38,894 nucleotides of DNA from Bacteroidaceae bacterium (GTDB lineage: Bacteria > Bacteroidota > Bacteroidia > Bacteroidales > Bacteroidaceae): positions 1-38,894 of the forward strand of contig JAFTEV010000045.1 of NCBI GenBank assembly GCA_017453465.1. The letters run 5' to 3'. The translations under genes were made by a program, and so were the position numbers. The notes beneath the pieces were generated by a model, which did not search any database, was not told the DNA's origin, and was given only the letters and a program-made list of their open reading frames with translations. Positions 1 to 8,500 of the stretch are shown here, in pieces. Position 1 is the first letter of the stretch; each line of letters starts with the position of its first letter.

Positions 1-6
1 ATTATT

Positions 7-103
7 GGAAACGAATATGAATAATATGAATAATAATGGGTCCCATCAAGAATATTTATGTCCTAAAATGGAAAAATTATTCATATTATTCATATTCGTT
101 TCC
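7..103. repeat. Perfect 28-bp inverted repeat with 41-bp spacer
   Basis: Bases 7-34 are the exact reverse complement of bases 76-103. The arms are AT-rich (TATGAATAA-like units), and the spacer holds a small TGGGTCCCA palindrome at 37-45. No gene covers it. It could fold as a long hairpin on either strand or be the edge of a dispersed repeat extending left of the window. No T-tract follows directly, so a simple terminator role is not obvious. Confidence 0.8.
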
Positions 104-278
104 CTATAAAAGCCGCACAGCGACATTCGCTGAATAGTTACGAGGCATGGGCAAAACGTTAATTTGTGTTTGTTCGGGCTGAAAAACATTCGTTTTCGCG
201 AAAAACGGAATGGCGAAACGTTTGAAAATGAGTAGTAGAAAGAAGTTGAATGTGTTACAGATAGAATGCGGCTGAATC

Positions 279-357
279 GTGTAGGCAATGCGTCGCTCCC
301 GCGTAGGCAATTGTACGCAACGCATTGCCTACGTGAATGCGGCGCATTGCTAACGCG
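279..357. repeat. Cluster of GTAGGCAAT units in direct and inverted orientation
   Basis: Two direct units (281-289 and 303-311) are followed by inverted units reading ATTGCCTAC (324-332) and the degenerate ATTGCTAAC (346-354). The same arrangement recurs at about 21897-21996 before the MATE gene. Both clusters lie in the upstream region of a plus-strand gene. What they do is unknown. Confidence 0.75.
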
Positions 358-444
358 GCTTAAGAAAGTTTTAAGAATGCAAGCACCGCTGAGCCGAAAA
401 CAGGGGAAGCCCGTTGCGAGCGGGCAAGAAAATGCGGGGTAACA

Positions 445-476
445 TTTGGCATATTCAGACAAATCTGCTATCTTTG
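445..476 (+). promoter_or_regulatory. Bacteroidetes-type promoter of nth
   Basis: A TTTG box at 445-448, a 20-bp spacer and TATCTTTG at 469-476 match the Bacteroidetes sigma-ABfr consensus. The predicted transcript starts near 483, giving a leader of about 16 nt before the ATG at 499. Confidence 0.8.
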
Positions 477-498
477 CGGACTAAAAATAGCTGAGAAC

Positions 499-1167
499 AT
501 GAGGAAACAAGAGCTATACGACAGGGTTGTGGCTTACTTCAGCGAGGCAATGCCGGAGGTGGACACGGAGCTGCACTACGATTCGCCGTTCCAACTGCTG
601 GTGGCTGTCATCCTGAGCGCACAGTGCACCGACAAGCGCGTGAACATGGTGACTCCCCCACTCTTCCGCGACTACGCCACGGCTGAGGAGATGGCCGAAG
701 CCACGCCCGAAGTCATCTACGAATACATCAAAAGCGTGAGCTACCCCAACAACAAGGCGCGGCACCTTGTGGGCATGGCGCGGATGCTGCTGAGCGACTT
801 TGGCGGTAGGGTGCCCGACAACCTGGACGACCTGGTAAGGCTGCCGGGCGTGGGGCGGAAGACGGCCAACGTGATTCAGGCTGTGGTGTTCGGCAAGTCG
901 GCCATGGCTGTCGATACGCACATCTTCCGTGTGAGCCACCGCCTGGGCTTGGTGCCCGACACGTGCACCACCCCTTACGCCGTGGAGAAGGAGCTGACGA
1001 AGTATCTGCCTGCCACCGTCATACCGCGTGCCCACCACTGGCTGCTGCTGCATGGCCGCTATGTGTGCCAGGCTCGCACGCCGAAGTGCGGAAAGTGTGA
1101 CTTGGTGGAGATTTGTAAGGAAGGAGTAAAGAAGAAGAAGTTAGGAGTTAAGGAGTTAAGGAGTTAA
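499..1167 (+). CDS. nth: Endonuclease III (DNA glycosylase/AP lyase)
   Basis: This base-excision repair enzyme removes oxidised pyrimidines and nicks the resulting abasic site. The 222 residues match the usual length (E. coli Nth has 211). The helix-hairpin-helix LPGVGRKTAN carries the catalytic lysine K121, and VDTH holds the catalytic aspartate D139, one residue from the E. coli K120/D138 positions. A C-terminal iron-sulfur cluster is complete, with Cys190, 197, 200 and 206 in the C-x6-C-x2-C-x5-C pattern. The ATG at 499 sits correctly behind a strong promoter. The last codons run into an 8-bp tandem repeat (GGAGTTAA units), so the tail LGVKELRS may be repeat-derived rather than conserved. 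The gene looks monocistronic. Confidence 0.97.
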   Translation: MRKQELYDRVVAYFSEAMPEVDTELHYDSPFQLLVAVILSAQCTDKRVNMVTPPLFRDYATAEEMAEATPEVIYEYIKSVSYPNNKARHLVGMARMLLSDFGGRVPDNLDDLVRLPGVGRKTANVIQAVVFGKSAMAVDTHIFRVSHRLGLVPDTCTTPYAVEKELTKYLPATVIPRAHHWLLLHGRYVCQARTPKCGKCDLVEICKEGVKKKKLGVKELRS

Positions 1168-1260
1168 GCCATTACTGAGAGTTCGCGACTTGGCTTTGCT
1201 GAAGCTTTTGGAAACAATGGTATTGGCTTAACTCCTTAACTTCTTAACTCCTTAACTTCT
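1136..1260. repeat. 8-bp tandem GGAGTTAA repeats forming a large inverted repeat
   Basis: Copies of GGAGTTAA at about 1142-1168 cover the nth stop codon and are mirrored by TTAACTCC/TTAACTTC units at about 1225-1260, giving imperfect arms of roughly 35 bp around a loop of about 54 bp. The structure separates nth from the next gene and could act as a terminator or RNA-stabilising stem, or be a mobile palindromic repeat. The right arm ends only 16 bp before the next ATG. Confidence 0.7.
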
Positions 1261-1276
1261 AAAAAAACAACCCAAC

Positions 1277-2053
1277 ATGATAAAAGCCCTCTTTTTTGAC
1301 ATAGACGGAACGCTGGTGTCGTTCCGCACCCATCAGATTCCCGAAAGCACGCTGCAGGCTGTCCGCACGGCGCGGCAGAGGGGCATCAAGGTGTTCATTG
1401 CCACGGGGCGGCCCCGCCCCTTCATCAACAATCTGGCTGGACTGGAGTATGACGGCCTGATGAGCGTAAACGGTGCAAGCATCATCCTGAACGATGGCAC
1501 CGAGATAGAGAACAAGTTTGTGCCGCAGGAGGATGTGCGGCGGATGGTCGGCTACGTGGATGAGCATCCGCTTTCGGTCGTCTTTGCCGGAAGCCGTGAA
1601 GCCTTCGTCGTGAACATGAACGAGCCGTTCCGCGAGGTGTTCCATCTGCTCAACCTCGCCCAGCCCCCCATTCGTCCTGCGTCGTATGCCCTCCAGGTGG
1701 AGGTGCAGCAGGTCATCGCCTTCTTCCCCATTGAGCAGGAGGCACACATCATGTCCTGTGTGCTGACCCACTGCGAGGCCAACCGCTGGCACCCGGCCTT
1801 TGCCGACTGCATCGCGAAGGGCACCAACAAGGCCACGGGCATCGACAAGGTCTGCCAGCACTATGGCTGGGACATCGGCGAGGTCATGGCCTTCGGCGAC
1901 GGCGGCAACGACAAGACCATGCTCCTCCACGCTGGCACGGGCGTGGCGATGGGCAATGCACGCCCCGAAGTGCAAGCCTGTGCCGACTACGTCACGTCAT
2001 CGGTGGATGAAGATGGCGTGGCGAATGCACTGCGACACTTTGGGGTCATCTGA
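1277..2053 (+). CDS. Cof-type HAD-superfamily phosphatase
   Basis: This 258-residue protein is a cytosolic HAD hydrolase of the Cof/YidA type (subclass IIB cap), probably dephosphorylating sugar phosphates or related metabolites. Motif I is DIDGTLV with D8 and D10, the phosphorylated and proton-donating aspartates. Motif II is the ATGR stretch near residue 42. A conserved lysine lies in KGTNKATG (about residue 183) and motif IV is FGDGGNDKTML (about residue 207). Length is normal and the ATG is the first in frame. The gene stands between two repeat blocks and shows no operon partner, so context does not indicate the substrate. Confidence 0.92.
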   Translation: MIKALFFDIDGTLVSFRTHQIPESTLQAVRTARQRGIKVFIATGRPRPFINNLAGLEYDGLMSVNGASIILNDGTEIENKFVPQEDVRRMVGYVDEHPLSVVFAGSREAFVVNMNEPFREVFHLLNLAQPPIRPASYALQVEVQQVIAFFPIEQEAHIMSCVLTHCEANRWHPAFADCIAKGTNKATGIDKVCQHYGWDIGEVMAFGDGGNDKTMLLHAGTGVAMGNARPEVQACADYVTSSVDEDGVANALRHFGVI

Positions 2054-2054
2054 C

Positions 2055-2490
2055 ACCACGGATTACGCGGATTACACAGATTGTTTTTCAACAACGAATT
2101 GCACGAATGAAACGAATTTTTTTCCTTTGCTAATGCCTTGGCGGCAACGAATGGCGCGAATGTGGCTGCTTTAGTCTTATTCGCCGTCGCTCGCGACATC
2201 CAATAACACTATTCGTGTCATTCGTGCAATTCGTTGTTTTAGAAACTCAGCTTTCTGAAGTTTAACAAGGACCACAGATTACGCGGATTACACAGATTGT
2301 TTTCCGACAACGAATAACGCGAATAGAACGAATATTTACCTGCTAATGCCTTGGCGACAACGAATGGCGCGAATGTGGCTGCTTTAGTCTTATTCGCCGT
2401 CGCTCGCGACATCCAATAACACTATTCGTGTCATTCGTGCAATTCGTTGTTTGCTCCGAATCTGTGTAATCCGCGTAATCTGTGGTGTCA
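2055..2490. repeat. Duplicated intergenic repeat block bounded by inverted ends
   Basis: A 111-bp unit at 2129-2239 recurs at 2342-2452 with about one visible difference; the whole repeat period is about 213-216 bp. Each copy starts with ACCAC(A/G)GATTACGCGG (2055 and 2271). The right end (about 2457-2487) carries the inverted form ATCTGTGTAATCCGCG, so the block is bounded by inverted repeats. Units of the CGAAT/ATTCG type add internal palindromes. No ORF of merit lies here. The right edge touches the 3' end of the GH2 gene. Confidence 0.85.
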
Positions 2491-5400
2491 CTTGAGCCGC
2501 TGCAAGAAGTCAATCTCCACGATGCGGAGTTCTCCTTTCACCTTTTCGCTGCCCGGTGTCTTGTAGAGGTCAAGCTCGGTGGCTGGGCCGCCAGCCAGTT
2601 CGGTGACTTGGCCAAAGGCATCCTTGTCGGTGGCGGTGCCTGTCTGACGGATGGTGTAGCGTTTGGCCTTGACGGGCTGGTCGATGAAGAGGGAGATGTA
2701 GCCCAGCGACTTGTCGGTGTTGCCCTTCCAGACGAGCTGGTCGTCGGCCAGCACTTCGAGCGGATAGGAGCGTTGCCGCCAGCCTGTCAGCTTGATGCTG
2801 ATTTCGTCGATGGCTGCCGGCTGGCTGAGTTCGTAGGTAATCCAGGCAGAGGAGAGTTTGCCGTCGTTCTTCCACTCCGACTGTTCGTTGTCATCCCAAC
2901 TGCTCTTCACGTCGGAGGCGTTGGCTCCAGCCGTGGCCGAAAGGATGCTGACGGTGCGCTTCTTGTCGGTGTAGGAAGGTGTGGCGGGTGTTTCGCCACG
3001 GTCGAGCACAGGGCGCAGGTGGTCTGAAGCGATGTAGCGCGACAGGCCCGCATTGATTTGCTGCGTGTCGGCTGTAGTGTTCCATGTCAGCACAGCATCC
3101 TTCATGCCCTTGGCACGTGCCGTCAGGCGGATAGTGCCAGGCTTCGTCGTGGAGCGCACCAACACGCGGTTCACGCCAGCCTCAACGGGCAGGTCGGTGG
3201 CAAGGATGTAGTTGTCCTGGTCGGGACTCTTGCCAATGCCGCCACGCCATTCGCCTTCGCCCGTGAGTGTCCAGTGGATGAAGCGGTTGTCCAGCGGGCA
3301 ACGCTGTCCGTTCTTATCTACAATCTCCACCTGCACCAGCGCGAGGTCGGCACCGTCGGCCTTCATGCCGCCATCGGGATTCTGCATCAGCGTGAGCTGG
3401 ATGTGGTCGGCTGGGCCTGCGGTCTGGTGTGTGGCCTCTGACTCTACGGTTGTGCCGTCAGCCGCATAGCTGATGGCTTTCACCTGTCCCGGGGCATAAT
3501 GCACGTTCTTGAAGGTGTGGAGGAAGGTGTATTCAGGCTTGTCGCTCTTGCCCACCGACTTGCCGTTGACAAAGAGCTCCACGACGGGCGAGGTCGATAC
3601 CACATACACGTCCTTCACCACGCCGTCGGGGTAGTTCCAGTGGCCAATGATGTAGCTGGCCTTGTGCTCCACATCGACCCAAGAGTTCCACATCACTTGG
3701 TTGGCAAAGAAGGCATCCTTCTCGATGCGCATGGCATCCACCACCCCACTCGTGCGGTAGTTCATTTCGCTGCGTCCGTGGGTGTTGGTGTCAGAGAAGA
3801 TAATCTTCACACCACCGCTGCTGACACGCCGCCCCATGCCGGGACGAACCACATAGTAGTCGTGCCAACGGCGAATTTGCTCGATGGTGAGCTGGTCTTG
3901 GTTCTGGTTGTAGATGTCGGCAGGAGCCTTGCGGTAGTAGGGGCCAGCCCCCCACTTGTGGTAGGGGTAGGAATAGTCGTCCCAGTACATGCGGTAGCCC
4001 TCGTCGCGGCAGTATTCCATGGCCCACACAGGGTGCCCCGCCGACTTGTTGATGTAGAGCATTTCGCCGCCATACTCGGCTTCGCTGATGTCGAGCATTT
4101 CGCGTGAACCGATGGCGCGTCCGCCGTGCGGGTCATACTGGTTGCGGATGGCCACCATCTCCTTCATGTGGTCGCGGCTGATACTCTCGTTGCCGCTTTC
4201 GTAGAAGATGATGCTGGGGTTGTTGCGGTTGTAGATGATGGCATCGCGCATCAGCTCGGTGCGCTGTGTCCAGTGTCGGCCCTCCACGTCCTTTTCGGCA
4301 TCGCCGGCGGGCATGGCCTGGATGAGTCCCACACGGTCGCACGACTCCACATCTTGGCGTGTGGGCGTGACGTGCATCCACCGCACCACGTTGCCACCCG
4401 ACTTCACCAGCAGGTCGTTGCTGTAGTCGGAGAGCCAGGCTGGTATGTCTATGCCGACCGAGGGCCACTCGTTGCTGGTGCGCTGGGCATAGCCGTGCAC
4501 CATGAGGCAGCGGTCGTTGAGCCAGATTTTGCCTTCGCCAAACTTTGTCTTGCGGAAGCCTGTGCGGATGGAGACCTCATCTGTAGCAGAGCCGTTAACC
4601 ACGAGGCTGGACTTGACCGTATAGAGATAGCCGTAGCCCCACGACCAGAAGTGAATGCCCGTAAGCCGCTTCTGGGCCGTAAGTGTAGCGGTGTCGCCAG
4701 CGGCTATGAGCTGCTGCCGGCCTGTGAACTTGCCCACTTGCTTGCCGTCGCCATCGAGGACAACCACCTGCAAGCCCACTTTCTGAGCCTTGGCCGAGGT
4801 GTTGATGACCTGTGCCTCGACGTTGGCCGTGACCTTCTTGCCCTGGATGTCATAGTCTGTGCCATAGACGTAGGTGCCTGTGGTGCCGAGGTTGGAGTAG
4901 AGCGGCAGCGTCTGATAGACATCGCCCAGCACGTGCAGATACACATTCTTGGGCAGACCGCCCATGTTCATGTTGAAGTTCTTGTTGTTCCACTGGAACG
5001 ACGTGGGTGCCAGCTGGTTGTTGGGCAGGTTGTTGCCGTCCTTGGTGGGAGCCGCATTCCGTGGCACCAGCAGTTCGGTGCCGTCGGGATTCTTCTCCTT
5101 GTAGGCCCAGTCGTTGTCGGTCAGCACCTCCAGACGGTTAGCCTTCCCTATATATAAATAAGGTGTCAGCTCGAAGCCAAAAGCCATTACACCGTTCTGG
5201 TGCAGTCCGAGGCGATGGCCGTTGAGCCACACTTCGGCACTCTGACGTGCACCCTCAAACTCGATGAACACATGCTTGCCAGCCCACTCCTGCGGTGCTG
5301 TGAACACCTTGGTGTAGCGGCACGTGTCGTCGGGCAGTTCGGCGATGCCCACACGGAAGGCGTAGTCCTCGTTCCAGGCGCGTGGCAGCGTCACCGTGCG

Positions 5401-5532
5401 GGTCTGCCCTGGATATTGAATGGCTTCTGCAGGATAATGAATCTGCCAATCGCCGTTGAAGTTCAGCTTTTGGCGTTGTGCCATCATGGGCACAGCGCAA
5501 GCCAGCAATGAAATTGCAATGAAGTTTCTCAT
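2488..5532 (-). CDS. Secreted GH2 glycoside hydrolase with C-terminal discoidin-like domain
   Basis: A signal peptide (residues 1-18, ending MMAQ) exports this 1014-residue enzyme, probably to the periplasm. A GH2 sugar-binding N domain (about 25-200) and an Ig-like domain (about 210-330) precede the TIM barrel (about 335-600). SGNES contains the likely acid/base E449, and WAMEY holds a nucleophile candidate, E506. Ig-like linker regions follow, then an F5/8-type carbohydrate-binding region (about 880-985). GH2 members are retaining exo-beta-glycosidases, often beta-galactosidases. Placement 5 bp downstream of a rhamnogalacturonan lyase suggests work on RG-I, for example galactose side chains, but the exact substrate is inference. 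It is translated as the second gene of the lyase operon. Its 3' end abuts a repeat block. Confidence 0.9.
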   Translation of the reverse strand: MRNFIAISLLACAVPMMAQRQKLNFNGDWQIHYPAEAIQYPGQTRTVTLPRAWNEDYAFRVGIAELPDDTCRYTKVFTAPQEWAGKHVFIEFEGARQSAEVWLNGHRLGLHQNGVMAFGFELTPYLYIGKANRLEVLTDNDWAYKEKNPDGTELLVPRNAAPTKDGNNLPNNQLAPTSFQWNNKNFNMNMGGLPKNVYLHVLGDVYQTLPLYSNLGTTGTYVYGTDYDIQGKKVTANVEAQVINTSAKAQKVGLQVVVLDGDGKQVGKFTGRQQLIAAGDTATLTAQKRLTGIHFWSWGYGYLYTVKSSLVVNGSATDEVSIRTGFRKTKFGEGKIWLNDRCLMVHGYAQRTSNEWPSVGIDIPAWLSDYSNDLLVKSGGNVVRWMHVTPTRQDVESCDRVGLIQAMPAGDAEKDVEGRHWTQRTELMRDAIIYNRNNPSIIFYESGNESISRDHMKEMVAIRNQYDPHGGRAIGSREMLDISEAEYGGEMLYINKSAGHPVWAMEYCRDEGYRMYWDDYSYPYHKWGAGPYYRKAPADIYNQNQDQLTIEQIRRWHDYYVVRPGMGRRVSSGGVKIIFSDTNTHGRSEMNYRTSGVVDAMRIEKDAFFANQVMWNSWVDVEHKASYIIGHWNYPDGVVKDVYVVSTSPVVELFVNGKSVGKSDKPEYTFLHTFKNVHYAPGQVKAISYAADGTTVESEATHQTAGPADHIQLTLMQNPDGGMKADGADLALVQVEIVDKNGQRCPLDNRFIHWTLTGEGEWRGGIGKSPDQDNYILATDLPVEAGVNRVLVRSTTKPGTIRLTARAKGMKDAVLTWNTTADTQQINAGLSRYIASDHLRPVLDRGETPATPSYTDKKRTVSILSATAGANASDVKSSWDDNEQSEWKNDGKLSSAWITYELSQPAAIDEISIKLTGWRQRSYPLEVLADDQLVWKGNTDKSLGYISLFIDQPVKAKRYTIRQTGTATDKDAFGQVTELAGGPATELDLYKTPGSEKVKGELRIVEIDFLQRLK

Positions 5533-5537
5533 CTTTT

Positions 5538-8500
5538 TTATTTTCTGATATAAACTTTCTTTCCGTTCACAATGTAGCAGCCGCTCTGAGCAATGGTGTG
5601 AAGGCGGCGACCTGCCAAGTCATAGACCACGTCGTCCGCAGTGAGTCCATCAGCCGAGATATTGCTGATGCCCACAGCTGCGGGGTCTTCCACCACGCGG
5701 ATGATGCCCTCTGTGGCCAACGATGTTGTGTCCCAGATGTAGCCAGCCTTGGGCACCTCTGGCAGGATGACTGCGTCGCCCTTGATGGTCAATGTGCCTG
5801 TACACTTGAATATCTGTATGTCTTGGTCGGGCTTGTAGCTGTAGTTAGCGTTCAGTTCCGACATTTCGATGATGGGCGAAGTGAGCGTGGTCTTGCCCTT
5901 GACGGCAATCACGTCGCTGCTGGTCTTCGTGGCCGTTGTGCGTGTGCGTATCTGGATGATGGCACCAGCCTCTGCCGTCAGATTGCCGTTGACAGTCAGC
6001 GTGCCGACCATCGTGTTCAGCGTAGGTGTTCTGTAGAGCACACCCAGCGTACCACCCTGCTTCACCGTGACATTCTGCACCTGCCCATTGCCCTTCAGTG
6101 TGCCACCATCGCGCACCGTAATCAGTCCCGATGTGGTAGAGGCCGACGAGCAGTTAGCCCACACCATGCCTTCATACACATTGAGTGCACCAGCCGATGC
6201 ACCTGTCAGCGTGAGGGTGCCTTCACCGTATTTATTCAGCGTGGCATTGCCATTGAACGTGCCCGCATAGGTGTCGTTGTTGCCCAGATAACCCACGTTC
6301 CAGGTGCCTGTGCTCAACGAGCAATCCGTAGCAGTAGATTTCAGCGAGCCAATCCTGGCTGCGCGACTTTCTTCCGTGCCGCTCTGCCCTTTGACATGGG
6401 CTGCATACACGCCAGAGCCAAGTTCCAGCGTACCTTTGGCGAGGTTCAGCGTGGTCGAGATGCGGAACTGCCCGCTGGTGGGATTCAGTGTGCCCTCAAA
6501 GGCAGAACAATTGGCCTCGAAGTCGCCACGCACGTAGGGGTAGCTGATTTTCAGTGTGCCCTCACCCTTGAGGCTACCCTGCATACGGCAACGTTGACCC
6601 GCTGCGACGGTGAGTGTCTTGCCTTTCTCTATCGTAATCACATTGTTGATGGACGGTACGGCACTGGTCGAGTTGTTGTTGAAGATGCGGATGGTGGCAT
6701 TGCCCGTCACGTAGATGGGCGAACCCACCTTGCCCAGCGTGGCGTTCCAGGCCCCCTGCGAGAGGGTGCCAGCCTGCAGGATGGTGCCAGCGTAGCCGTT
6801 GCTACCGCCGTAGTTCAGGTTGAGCTGACCGTTGCCCTTCTTCACCAGCACACCTGTGCCCGTGAGGGGTGACTTCAGCGAAGCACTGCCCGTAGGGATA
6901 TTGATGGTGGCTGTGTCGGTGAGCGAAATGCGGCGGTCGGTAGCCGAGTTCGTGTGGTCAATGGTTAGCGTGGCCTTCCCTATCTGGATGATGCTGCCAG
7001 CACCGAAGCAACTCTCTGTGCCAGCATTCTCCATGTTCTTCACCGTAACCGTGCCGCTGTTCAGCACCGTGCGACCCGTGTAGTCGCTCTTGGTGGCGTT
7101 CAGCACCAGTGCACCCTCGCCGTTCTTTACCAACGAGCCTTCGCCACTGAAGCCGCCCTCGCCGTTGAAGGTGTAAGTGCCTGTGTCGTGTGTAAAGAGT
7201 ACGCTGCTCGTCACCATCTTGTCCGTCAGATTGACCACACGCTGGGCGGCCTCATCCGAGAAGACCACGCCGTCGTTGGCCACAAAAGCCGTCGGCTCGC
7301 CGTCGAGCACGAAGTTACTGCTCTGATAGTCCCAGTCTCCACTCTCGCTGCCCGACCAATAGACATTGGCTGCGGCCTCGCGCATACCACGGACAATGAG
7401 TACCAACTGCTGGTCGCGCACCTCCAGGGCATAGTTCAGGCCCACCAGTCCACGCACCTTGATGCGCTGGACATCAGCCGTCAGCGTGCCGGTACACTGC
7501 ATCAGCACATACTCGCCTGCTGCGGGCACAGCCTCGCTGGGCACGATGGTCAGCGTGTTGGTCTTCTGGAGCGTCAGGTCGCCATTGACCTGCAAGAGGT
7601 CGCACTGCGCCGTGCCCTCGGTCTGCAAGTTCAGCTCCACAAACACGTCGCCTGGGAGCGCGAGGTTGCGGTTGAATGTCAAGGTGCCAAACGGACTCTC
7701 TGCCGTGCCCGGAGAAAGGCGGCAACCCTCGTAGTTGAGTGCGCCCTCGAAGGTGATGTCACCCTCAAGCACGGCATTGCCAGCCAACGTACCTCTGGCA
7801 CGCAGTTCGAGCGGGCCAGCCACCGTGCCGTTCACCGCCAGCGTGCCTTCACTCACAAGGGTCTGCCCCTTGGTCTTCAGCGCGCCGTTCAGGGTGGTTG
7901 TGCCTTGCTGCGACTTCACCACGATGCCCTCGCCGCCTATTGTGCCGTTGAGCACATAGTCTGCCCCCTTGGGCGACATGAAGTAGGTGGCAGCAGGATG
8001 CACTTCGTCCGTGATTTCAACGGCTCTCGAGTGGTCGCCACTGAGGTCGAAGAGCACGCTCTGCCCGTCGGCGTAAGCCTGAGCCTGTGTCTGGTCGTAG
8101 GAAGTAAAGCCTGTGGCACCCGCTGCCCAACTGCCCGACCGATAGCGCACATCGGTCTGCATCATCGGCGGCACGGGAGGCAGCGGCATACCTGTGCCCA
8201 GGTAGAAGCTGGTGTTGGGGTGCTGATAGTAGCCGCGTGTGGTGCAGTCGCCCCGATAATGGGGGTCTTGCTGCAAACAGTAAATGCTATAGTTGGTAGG
8301 CAGGTTGGTGCTGTAGCCCACAAGCCCTGTGCTGGAGTCGGCATTCTGTTTGGCCAGAATCACCTCCTCGCGCCAGTCGCCCACGATGTCACCCATGAAG
8401 GCAGGGCGTGTGCCTGTGGCACCCATCGAACCCCAGTTCGATTCACGCGAGAACTCAATCAGGCGCGACTTGCCCAGCACGGTGGTCACCATCAAGTTGG

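Noticed and set aside
46-462. Minus-strand 138-codon frame upstream of nth
   Set aside because: It runs through the inverted repeat, the GTAGGCAAT cluster and the nth promoter, and its composition is not protein-like.
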